In this document: piece by piece, positions 5,873-11,374 of the stretch
Position numbering within the stretch: position 1 is the first letter of the stretch
Layout: each line of letters opens with the position of its first letter
Assembly (NCBI GenBank): GCA_002394235.1
Contig: DGTF01000063.1
Span: forward strand, 33,932 to 45,305
From: Eubacterium sp. UBA4343
GTDB lineage: Bacteria > Bacillota > Clostridia > Lachnospirales > Lachnospiraceae
DNA length: 11,374 nt
Direction of reading: 5' to 3'
Position numbers and translations under genes: made by a program
Notes under the pieces: model-generated
What the model was told of the DNA's origin: nothing
What the model saw: only the letters and a program-made list of their open reading frames with translations
Database searches by the model: none

Positions 5873-6529
5873 ATGATTGTAGATGAACGGATGATAACCT
5901 TCATCAATTCGCTGGATCATGGACTTACCCCTTTTCTGGAAGAGCTCCGGCAGACAGCAACAGCGGAAAATGTCCCGATTATCCGCCGGGAGATGCAGAG
6001 TTTCCTGAAGGTACTGCTCCGGATTCAGCAGCCGCAGCGGATCCTCGAGGTCGGGACTGCGGTCGGCTTCTCGACGATCCTGATGGCCGCCTACGGACCG
6101 GAATCCGGCAGGATCACAACAATTGAGAATTATGAGAAGAGGATTCCCGTCGCGCGTGAGAATTTTCACAAATCGGGATATGAGGACCGGATTACTCTTC
6201 TGGAGGGAGATGCGGCAGAGGTTCTGAAGACGCTTGCGGCGCCGTATGATTTCATTTTCATGGATGCGGCGAAGGGGCAGTATATTCACTTTCTGCCGGA
6301 AGTACTCCGGCTGATGCGCCCGGGAAGTGTTCTGATTTCTGATAACGTTCTCCAGGAGGGAGATATCATCGAGTCTCACTATATTGTGGAGCGAAGAAAG
6401 CGGACGATCTATAAGCGGATGAGAGATTACCTCCGGGCGCTGAAGGATGACAGCCGTCTGGAGACGAGTATCGTTCCGCTCGGAGATGGTATATCGATCT
6501 CAGTCATGAAGCAGCCGGATGAAATTTAA
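5873..6529 (+). CDS. trmR: tRNA 5-hydroxyuridine methyltransferase TrmR (O-methyltransferase family)
   Basis: A 218-residue SAM-dependent class I O-methyltransferase expected to methylate 5-hydroxyuridine at tRNA position 34 to 5-methoxyuridine. Visible motifs are the SAM loop LEVGTAVGFST (residues 58-68), TTIENYEKR (acidic E85), EGDAAEVL (111-118), the metal-binding D131 in FMDAAKGQY, and ISDNVL (155-160). The ATG at 5873 is preferred to an upstream in-frame GTG at 5858, because AAAGGTGA (5861-5868) precedes it and family proteins typically begin close to MIVDERM. The general family also contains catechol-type methyltransferases, so the tRNA role rests mostly on its neighbour, a U32-family gene, as in Bacillus yrrM-yrrN-yrrO. 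The gene follows the mltG-like gene across a spacer ending in a terminator-like hairpin. Confidence 0.85.
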   Translation: MIVDERMITFINSLDHGLTPFLEELRQTATAENVPIIRREMQSFLKVLLRIQQPQRILEVGTAVGFSTILMAAYGPESGRITTIENYEKRIPVARENFHKSGYEDRITLLEGDAAEVLKTLAAPYDFIFMDAAKGQYIHFLPEVLRLMRPGSVLISDNVLQEGDIIESHYIVERRKRTIYKRMRDYLRALKDDSRLETSIVPLGDGISISVMKQPDEI

Positions 6530-6552
6530 ACAGGGACGGGTTTGGTTGAAAA

Positions 6553-6597
6553 GTCCGCGCGGACAATACCTTATGCCATTGCGGACCGAACCAGTTT
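6553..6597 (+). repeat. Inverted repeat in the trmR-U32 gap
   Basis: The 96-nt gap holds a perfect 12-base palindrome GTCCGCGCGGAC (6553-6564) and a third copy of GCGGAC further on (6592-6597), so the first GTCCGC can pair locally or with the distant copy. Flanking GGTT and GAACC extend the longer pairing. There is no T run after it. It may be a processing or translation-control hairpin before the U32 gene. Confidence 0.4.
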
Positions 6598-6625
6598 CAT
6601 ATATCAAAGACAGGAGAGAGGATTT

Positions 6626-7867
6626 ATGCTTGCAAACGGAAAGCCGGAGCTTTTGATTCCGGCGAGCTGTCTCGAGGTGCTGAAGGTAGCGGTTGCCTTC
6701 GGCGCGGATGCGGTTTATATCGGAGGAGATGTCTACGGGCTTCGTGCCAAGGCCAAAAATTTCAATCACGAGGATATGGCGGAGGGAATCCGTTACGCGC
6801 ACAGCCACGGAGTTCGCGTACATGTGACGGTGAATATTCTGGCACACAATAATGATCTGGAGGGAGTCCGTCTGTATCTGCGCGAGCTCAACGAGCTTCA
6901 GCCGGACGCGCTGATCATCGCTGATCCGGGTATTTTCGAAATTGCCGGAGAGGAGTGCCCCGGAATTGAGCGGCATATCAGCACACAGGCCAACAACACC
7001 AACTGGGCTTCTGCCAGGTTCTGGTACCGGCAGGGAGCAAAACGGGTGGTAACTGCCCGGGAGCTTTCTCTGGAGGAGATCCGTGAGATGCGCAGACAGA
7101 TTCCGGGAGACATGGAGATTGAGACCTTCGTCCACGGCGCAATGTGCATTTCCTATTCGGGCAGATGTCTTCTCTCGAATTATTTCACGGGGAGAGACGC
7201 GAACAGGGGAGCATGTACACATCCGTGCCGGTGGAAATATGCTGTCATGGAGGAGAGCCGGCCGGGAGAGTATCTTCCGGTCGAGGAAAATGAGCGCGGC
7301 ACGTACATTTTCAACTCAAAGGACCTGTGTATGATTGAACATATCCCGGATCTGATGGCTGCCGGCATTGACAGCTTCAAGATCGAGGGAAGAATGAAAA
7401 CGGCCCTCTATGTGGCGACGGTTGCGCGCACCTACCGCAAGGCAATCGACGACTATGCCAGGGATCCTGCACTCTATAAGAAGAATCTCCCATGGTATCG
7501 GGAGCAGATCGCGGACTGCACGTTCCGCAGGTTTACGACCGGTTTCTTCTACGGAAAGCCGTCCGAAGAGGATCAGATTTATGACAGCAACACCTACATC
7601 ACAAACTACACGTATCTGGGTGTCGTATCCGCGACGGATGAAAATGGATACGCTGTAATCGGGCAGAAGAACAAATTCCGGACCGGAGACAGGATTGAGA
7701 TTATGAAGCCGGACGGCCGGAATGTGGAGGTAACTGTGCGGGCAATTTACAATGAAAGCGGCGAGCCTATGGACTCCGCGCCGCACCCGCAGCAGGAACT
7801 GCATGTCGACCTCGGAGAGAAAGCGGAGGTCAACGATATCCTTCGCATGAAGAAAGAAGCAGAGTGA
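6626..7867 (+). CDS. U32 family protein, probable tRNA 5-hydroxyuridine synthesis enzyme TrhP-like
   Basis: The 413-residue product belongs to the U32 'peptidase' family. The signature is ETFVHGAMCISYSGRCLLSN (residues 166-185), and four cysteines (C174, C181, C197, C201) match those that hold an Fe-S cluster in the E. coli members TrhP and RlhA. The N-terminal half is a TIM-barrel-like region (LLIPASCLEVLKVAVAFGADAVYIGG), and the C-terminus after about residue 330 is a small beta-rich domain. Prephenate-dependent hydroxylation of uridine 34 is the known TrhP role; the gene's position after trmR supports that over protease activity. ATG 6626 is chosen over a TTG at 6542 because GGAGAGAGGA precedes it and the family starts close to GKPELLIPA. 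Bacillus has two such genes (yrrN, yrrO); only one is seen here. Confidence 0.85.
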   Translation: MLANGKPELLIPASCLEVLKVAVAFGADAVYIGGDVYGLRAKAKNFNHEDMAEGIRYAHSHGVRVHVTVNILAHNNDLEGVRLYLRELNELQPDALIIADPGIFEIAGEECPGIERHISTQANNTNWASARFWYRQGAKRVVTARELSLEEIREMRRQIPGDMEIETFVHGAMCISYSGRCLLSNYFTGRDANRGACTHPCRWKYAVMEESRPGEYLPVEENERGTYIFNSKDLCMIEHIPDLMAAGIDSFKIEGRMKTALYVATVARTYRKAIDDYARDPALYKKNLPWYREQIADCTFRRFTTGFFYGKPSEEDQIYDSNTYITNYTYLGVVSATDENGYAVIGQKNKFRTGDRIEIMKPDGRNVEVTVRAIYNESGEPMDSAPHPQQELHVDLGEKAEVNDILRMKKEAE

Positions 7868-7877
7868 TCTGCTGCAT

Positions 7878-7915
7878 GTGGACAGCAAATGCCGTGCTCC
7901 GGCATTGCTGTTCAC
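7878..7915 (+). repeat. Strong hairpin after the U32 stop codon, no T run
   Basis: The arm GTGGACAGCAAATGCCG pairs with CGGCATTGCTGTTCAC, with a single bulged A and one G-U pair, and a short loop. It starts 10 nt past the U32 stop. The following bases (GGAATAAGG) are not a U tract, so it is a 3'-end stabiliser or Rho-dependent end at best, rather than a normal intrinsic terminator. Confidence 0.6.
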
Positions 7916-8099
7916 GGAATAAGGACAAAACCCTGCTGCCGAAGGTCTGCAAATGGATACAGGACAGCGAACCACAAGCTCCGGTGCAGACAGCATAGGC
8001 TGTTCTCATTGTCTGTTCTCGAGTTAATGATTTACAGCAGGCGGGTTTTGTGCTATTTTATATATAACAATTCTTTCTGACGGACGTTGTTCTCCGTCG

Positions 8100-8128
8100 T
8101 TGGTTCGGTCATCTCTTTGTTTTATAAT
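8100..8128 (+). promoter_or_regulatory. Possible promoter for comM-dprA
   Basis: A perfect TATAAT (8123-8128) has TTGGTT 17 nt upstream (8100-8105), which matches only the TTG part of a -35. The leader before comM would then be about 320 nt. The surrounding sequence is AT-rich, so chance matches are more likely than elsewhere in the window. Confidence 0.35.
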
Positions 8129-8456
8129 CTTTCCTGTTCCTGTTGCTTTTCCTGATTGTTCTTTAATTTTTCTTTGACTTTCTTTATTATCCTATATAAA
8201 TCAGCATACAGATAAAATACACATCAAAATTCTGACATATCTGAAGTCTGGTAATATTCAGTAACCATTTCATTTCTTTCCATTTGTTTTTATTTCTTTA
8301 AACAGAATTGTCCGGTATATGTAATGCCGTTTTTTGCCGCATGCCGGGATCGCTCTCGCCGCGCTGTGTATAAGATCTTGCGGGACTGGTTGATCCGGCT
8401 GCTGTATGTTCCGGCATTGCCTGTCAGATCCGGGCCTTGGGAGAGGAGGAATTTGT

Positions 8457-10031
8457 ATGTTTTGCAGCATAGTATCATCGGCAATTTCCGGCGTGGAGGC
8501 TGTTCCCGTGACGGTAGAGGCGGATGTGAGCGAGGGGATGCCTTATTTCGCGATTGTCGGCAGCGTCTCTTCTCAAGTCAGAGAGGCACAGGAACGGGTT
8601 CGGACTGCCTTCCGCAATATCGGTATAGTGCTTGCTCCGAAGAGGATAACGATCAATCTGGCGCCGGGAGACATCAGAAAAGATGGAACCAGGTTTGATC
8701 TGCCGATTGCCGCGGCGGTCCTTGAGGCATTGGGATACATCGAGAAGGGAGCGTTCCGGAAGGCGATGGTGCTCGGGGAACTTCATCTGGACGGTACAAT
8801 TGAGAAAATACCGGGGGTGCTTCCCAGTGTGATCGCCGCAAAGGAAAACGGATGTGAGCTGTGTATCGTTCCGACAGAAAATGCCGCGGAGGGTAGTGCT
8901 GTAGATGGTATCCGGATTGTCGGCGTGAGAAATATTTCAGAACTGATTGCCTTCAGCCATGGAAGAATCCCGGCGTCGGTTCCGCGAAATTCCGTTCCGG
9001 AAGACGAGGAATACACGATTGATTTCAGTGATATTCACGGACAGAAGACAGTCAAGCGCGCTGCCCTGATCGCAGCGGCAGGTTTTCATAACCTGTTTCT
9101 GTCAGGGCCGCCCGGATCCGGAAAATCCATGACGGCGGAGCGGATACCTACCATTTTACCGCCGCTGTCAGAGGAGGAAAGTCTGGAGGTTTCCAAGATC
9201 TACAGCGTGGTTGGCCTGATGCCGCGCGGGGTCTCGATGATTCGCAGAAGACCGTTCCGGGCACCGCATCACACGATTACGCCGACTGCGCTTTGCGGCG
9301 GAGGATTTTATCCGCATCCCGGCGAGGTAACCCTTGCTCACAGAGGAGTCCTGTTCCTGGATGAGATTCCGGAGATGATGCCTGCCACACTGGAGATGCT
9401 GCGGCAGCCGCTTGAGAGCCGCGAGATCACGATCTCCAGGCTGGGAGGCACCTGTGTATATCCGGCATCCTTTCTGCTCGTTGCCGCGGCGAATCCGTGC
9501 CCATGCGGTTACTTTCCGGATATGAACCGCTGTATCTGCACCCACAGAGATGTCCTGGATTATCAGAAAAAACTTAGCAAGGCGTTCATGGACCGCATCG
9601 ATTTGAAATGTGATGTGCAGGCTGTCAGTTACGAGTCGCTTACGGAAAAGGGAGATTTCGAGGTTTCCTCTTCCAGTATGAGGAAAAAGGTGATGCGCGC
9701 GATCGAGATTCAGAAGGAACGTTATCGGGGGACGGGGGTGACATTTAACAGTGAACTGACGGCGTCCTCCATCGCAAAACACTGCGAGATGACTGATGAG
9801 GCGGAGCTGACAGTGCGGCTGGCCTTTGACAAACTGGGACTATCTGCAAGAGGGTATCATCATGTCATCAAGGTGGCGCGGACAATTGCGGATCTGGAGG
9901 GAAGCGACCGGATCAATGACGCTCATATCAGCGAGGCAATCTGTCTGCGGTGCAGCGATAGCTTTTCTTCCGATTCAGCGTATCAGATGCCGGGTATGAG
10001 GATGATGTCGAAACGGAAGAAGGGAGGGTGA
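8457..10031 (+). CDS. comM: YifB/ComM family Mg-chelatase-like AAA+ ATPase
   Basis: The 524-residue product matches the YifB/ComM family. The N-terminal third (to about residue 160) has the Lon-S5-like ChlI domain (GVEAVPVTVEADVSEGMPYF, APGDIRKDGTRFDLPIA). It is followed by an AAA+ core with Walker A GPPGSGK (217-223) and Walker B VLFLDE (298-303), then ESREITISR and AANPCPCG with a cysteine cluster (NPCPCG...NRCIC). The C-terminal helical region fits a Mg-chelatase C domain. In Vibrio, ComM is a helicase promoting branch migration during natural transformation. The start is ATG 8457, set by GAGGAGGA (8443-8450); a longer frame from 8406 lacks conserved sequence. It is followed after a short repeat region by dprA, a common pairing. 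Confidence 0.92.
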   Translation: MFCSIVSSAISGVEAVPVTVEADVSEGMPYFAIVGSVSSQVREAQERVRTAFRNIGIVLAPKRITINLAPGDIRKDGTRFDLPIAAAVLEALGYIEKGAFRKAMVLGELHLDGTIEKIPGVLPSVIAAKENGCELCIVPTENAAEGSAVDGIRIVGVRNISELIAFSHGRIPASVPRNSVPEDEEYTIDFSDIHGQKTVKRAALIAAAGFHNLFLSGPPGSGKSMTAERIPTILPPLSEEESLEVSKIYSVVGLMPRGVSMIRRRPFRAPHHTITPTALCGGGFYPHPGEVTLAHRGVLFLDEIPEMMPATLEMLRQPLESREITISRLGGTCVYPASFLLVAAANPCPCGYFPDMNRCICTHRDVLDYQKKLSKAFMDRIDLKCDVQAVSYESLTEKGDFEVSSSSMRKKVMRAIEIQKERYRGTGVTFNSELTASSIAKHCEMTDEAELTVRLAFDKLGLSARGYHHVIKVARTIADLEGSDRINDAHISEAICLRCSDSFSSDSAYQMPGMRMMSKRKKGG

Positions 10032-10033
10032 GG

Positions 10034-10093
10034 ATGGTGAGGCAGCCGGATCGTGAGAAAAAAATGAGGCAGCCGGATCGTGAGAAAAAATGA
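10034..10093 (+). CDS. Possible micro-ORF A encoding a nine-residue tandem repeat
   Basis: ATG 10034 is preceded by AGGGAGGG (10021-10028; GGAGG is 6 nt from the ATG), a better ribosome site than many real genes here. It encodes 19 residues, MVRQPDREKKMRQPDREKK, made of two copies of a nine-residue unit. It begins two bases after the comM stop and ends in ATGA, overlapping the next micro-ORF by four bases. No homologue is recognised. It could be a translated coupling element or a by-product of a DNA repeat. Confidence 0.3.
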   Translation: MVRQPDREKKMRQPDREKK

Positions 10094-10114
10094 GACAGCC
10101 GAATCACGAGAAAA
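10038..10114 (+). repeat. Three tandem 24-27-nt repeats between comM and dprA
   Basis: Unit 1 (10038-10064) and unit 2 (10065-10090) are identical (TGAGGCAGCCGGATCGTGAG plus an A run) except that the A run is 7 long in the first and 6 in the second. Unit 3 (10091-10114) has diverged (TGAGACAGCCGAATCACGAG plus AAAA). A fourth, weak copy may follow at 10115-10139. The near-identity of units 1 and 2 suggests recent duplication. Confidence 0.9.
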
Positions 10115-10146
10115 TGGAGACACAGTCAAGTCGGAGGAACGTGTAA
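10090..10146 (+). CDS. Possible micro-ORF B, chained to dprA
   Basis: ATG 10090 overlaps the stop of micro-ORF A (ATGA). It encodes 18 residues (MRQPNHEKMETQSSRRNV), starting with a third copy of the repeat unit. Its TAA (10144-10146) is followed immediately by the dprA ATG in the same frame. No separate ribosome site precedes it, so it would need coupling from micro-ORF A. One added A in the repeat-2 A run would fuse A and B into one frame. Confidence 0.25.
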   Translation: MRQPNHEKMETQSSRRNV

Positions 10147-11271
10147 ATGCAGTCAGATCAGAAGAATATGAACGCCAGATTCCGCAGGGAGCAGAATCCG
10201 GAGATCCTGGAACAAATCAGATATGTGCCGCGTGAGGATCCGGAGTATCCGGAGCAGCTGCGCAATTATCCGAGGATGCCGTCGGGGCTGTATCTTGTCG
10301 GAAATTTTCCAGATCCCGGGAAGAAGACGGTCGCGATCGTGGGAGCGAGGATGTGCAGCCCGTACGGCAGGGCGGAGGCAATCCGCTTTGGTGAAGAGCT
10401 TGCAGCCGAAGGTGTGCAGATTATCAGTGGCATGGCATATGGCGTGGATTCGTGGGCGCTGCATGGCGCTCTGCAGGCGGGAGGACAAGGGTTTGCGGTG
10501 CTGGGCTGCGGTGTAGATGTGTGTTATCCGAAGGAAAGCTACCATATATATAGAAGGATTATCCGTGAGGGCGGGGGCATTATGTCCGAGTTTGAGCCGG
10601 GTGATGGTCCTGCAGCCTGGCATTTCCCGATTCGCAACCGGATCATCAGTGCGCTCGCCGATGTGGTTCTTGTCGTAGAAGCAAAGCTTCGCAGTGGCTC
10701 GCTGATTACCGCGGATTATGCGCTTTCTCAGGGGAAAACCATATACGCGGTTCCGGGGAGAAACCTGGATGAGCTGAGCCGTGGCTGTAACCGCCTGATC
10801 GCCCAAGGCGCCGGCATTGCCTGGGATCCGGAGGTTATACTGGAGGAACTGGGGATTGCGGGCGGCGGCAGAAGGTCACGTGAAGAGAAGAATACAGGCA
10901 GAAATGAAGAAGAGAGAGATGAAAAGAAAGGCGGAGAGGAAGATGGAAGGGAAAACGGACAGGAAGATGGAAAGAAAGAGGAGATGACAGCGGGGAAGAA
11001 GGCGGAAGAGAAGAAAAAATCGGAAAATGGTGTCGGGCGGAGAGATGGAAGAACAGCAGAAGAAAAAGCACCGCGCAGGCTGTCAAAGAAGTACGAGGAC
11101 GCAGAGGATTTTCAAAAGGTATTCGGCAAGCTTTCCTATGATCCTCAGAGCCTGGATACGCTGCAGGAGCGAACCGGCATGGAGCCCGCGCACCTGACAA
11201 GAGTACTGGTGCAGCTGACCTTTTCCGGATATGTGCGTGAGGCTCCTGCCGGTTATTATAGCAGAAGTTGA
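10147..11271 (+). CDS. dprA: DNA-processing protein DprA, N-terminally short with a charged linker
   Basis: DprA binds incoming single-stranded DNA and loads RecA during transformation. The Rossmann-fold core is complete: VAIVGARMCSPYG (residues 62-74), GVQIISGMAYGVDSWALHGAL (89-109), FAVLGCGVDVCYP (116-128), HFPIRNRIISALAD (159-172), EAKLRSGSLITADYAL (178-193) and AVPGR (201-205). A C-terminal winged-helix domain covers about 318-372 (YDPQSLDTLQERTGMEPAHLTRVLVQLTFSGYV). Two things are odd. The usual N-terminal SAM/HhH-like domain of ~60-80 residues is missing; an in-frame TAA right before the ATG rules out a longer start. Also, residues ~239-313 are a Lys/Glu/Arg/Gly-rich insert between core and winged helix. 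GGAGG (10133-10137) lies 9 nt before the ATG. topA often follows in relatives but is beyond the window. Confidence 0.9.
   Translation: MQSDQKNMNARFRREQNPEILEQIRYVPREDPEYPEQLRNYPRMPSGLYLVGNFPDPGKKTVAIVGARMCSPYGRAEAIRFGEELAAEGVQIISGMAYGVDSWALHGALQAGGQGFAVLGCGVDVCYPKESYHIYRRIIREGGGIMSEFEPGDGPAAWHFPIRNRIISALADVVLVVEAKLRSGSLITADYALSQGKTIYAVPGRNLDELSRGCNRLIAQGAGIAWDPEVILEELGIAGGGRRSREEKNTGRNEEERDEKKGGEEDGRENGQEDGKKEEMTAGKKAEEKKKSENGVGRRDGRTAEEKAPRRLSKKYEDAEDFQKVFGKLSYDPQSLDTLQERTGMEPAHLTRVLVQLTFSGYVREAPAGYYSRS
10861..11085 (+). repeat. Purine-rich low-complexity segment in dprA
   Basis: The coding strand is almost entirely A and G over about 200 nt. It encodes a charged linker with repeated words such as GGAAGATGGAA (twice) and peptide pieces EEDGREN/QEDGKKEE. 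It lies between two conserved DprA domains and keeps the frame open, so it is an in-frame expansion and not a break. Confidence 0.8.
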
Positions 11272-11282
11272 ATTTTCAGCAG

Positions 11283-11374
11283 GCTGCAAGGGGCTGTCCG
11301 CAGCATATTTACGCGAACAGTGAGCCGCAGCCGAATGCGAAGTATTCGTGTGCGGCGAGCGTCGCGATAGCGAG
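11283..11374 (+). repeat. GC-rich hairpin region at the window edge, possible interspersed element
   Basis: After the dprA stop come a GCTGC/GCAGC stem (11283-11287 with 11300-11304, then ATATTT, a weak terminator at best), a long two-part hairpin (GCCGCA 11324-11329 with TGCGGC 11351-11356; CGAAT 11332-11336 with ATTCG 11344-11348) and a TCGC-GATA-GCGA hairpin (11362-11373). This stacked-hairpin style resembles REP-like intergenic repeats. The element is cut by the window end and no gene is seen. Confidence 0.4.

Larger units (their letters stand above)
7868..8456 (+). other. Non-coding gap between the U32 gene and comM
   Basis: No credible gene is seen in these 589 nt. Directly after the U32 stop lies a strong hairpin (7878-7894 with 7900-7915, about 16 bp with one bulged A) that lacks a T run. 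A smaller ACAGC/GCTGT hairpin sits near 7988-8002 and a GACGGA/TCCGTC hairpin at 8079-8098. From about 8085 to 8200 the plus strand is pyrimidine-rich, with repeated TTTCCTG/TTCCTG words, and the wider 8040-8325 stretch is AT-rich. A possible promoter is noted separately. The base make-up differs clearly from the flanking genes. Confidence 0.7.

Noticed and set aside
6500..7222. Leftward 240-residue frame over the U32 gene
   Set aside because: Antisense shadow with no family signature.
7316..7996. Leftward 226-residue frame over the U32 3' end and gap
   Set aside because: Mostly antisense to conserved U32 coding sequence, with no ribosome site or motif seen.
7889..8080. Rightward 63-residue frame after the U32 gene
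   Set aside because: Starts inside the strong hairpin, has no ribosome site, and the peptide shows no pattern.
10034..10114. CRISPR array
   Set aside because: The repeat units are directly adjacent with no spacers, and there are only three.

Overview
The window looks like a chromosomal housekeeping segment from an anaerobic Firmicute of the Clostridia, most likely a Lachnospiraceae member. The reasons are the strong GGAGG-type ribosome sites, occasional GTG/TTG starts, mid-range GC, and the gene set itself (IreB, YlbF and RNase J proteins, a very short MltG-like protein, and a conserved HPr-like/MtaB pair). This assignment is inference from protein character and gene order, not from a database search.

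Layout. (1) Positions 1-451 hold a leftward gene for an HPr-like protein that lacks the phosphoryl-accepting histidine, with its own intrinsic terminator and a probable promoter that overlaps the translation start region of the divergent gene. (2) Positions 452-1765 encode MtaB, the radical-SAM tRNA methylthiotransferase. (3) Positions 1766-2085 are non-coding: degenerate ~30-nt repeats run into a good sigma-A-type promoter, followed by a ~175-nt hairpin-rich leader. (4) Positions 2086-5594 are a compact rightward operon: ireB, ruvX, a DUF1292 gene, RNase J, a YlbF-family gene and a short membrane-anchored MltG-like gene. (5) After a 278-nt spacer ending in a terminator-like hairpin come trmR and a U32-family gene (TrhP-like), which together are expected to make the 5-hydroxyuridine/5-methoxyuridine modification at tRNA position 34. 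(6) Positions 7868-8456 are a non-coding, partly AT- and pyrimidine-rich gap. (7) Positions 8457-11271 hold a ComM/YifB AAA+ ATPase and DprA, both linked to handling incoming single-stranded DNA in transformation. (8) The last ~100 bases are a GC-rich hairpin region that looks like an interspersed intergenic element cut by the window edge.

How it fits together. The ireB-ruvX-DUF1292-mltG-trmR-U32 order matches the Bacillus yrzL-yrrK-yrzB-yrrL-yrrM-yrrN cluster, here with RNase J and a YlbF-family gene inserted. YlbF-family proteins are known in Bacillus as modulators of RNA processing, so having one directly downstream of RNase J is suggestive. Three genes (mtaB, trmR, U32) modify the tRNA anticodon loop.

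The genes themselves are ordinary and I see no wholly new multi-gene system. The most unusual items are small. Between comM and dprA a 26-27-nt tandem repeat forms two chained micro-ORFs with a poly-A length difference. DprA lacks its N-terminal domain and carries a ~75-residue charged linker. A terminator-like hairpin sits just before the trmR ribosome site. The ireB leader is structured and overlaps a possible cysteine-rich short ORF. The HPr-like protein has lost its histidine but kept the regulatory serine region.
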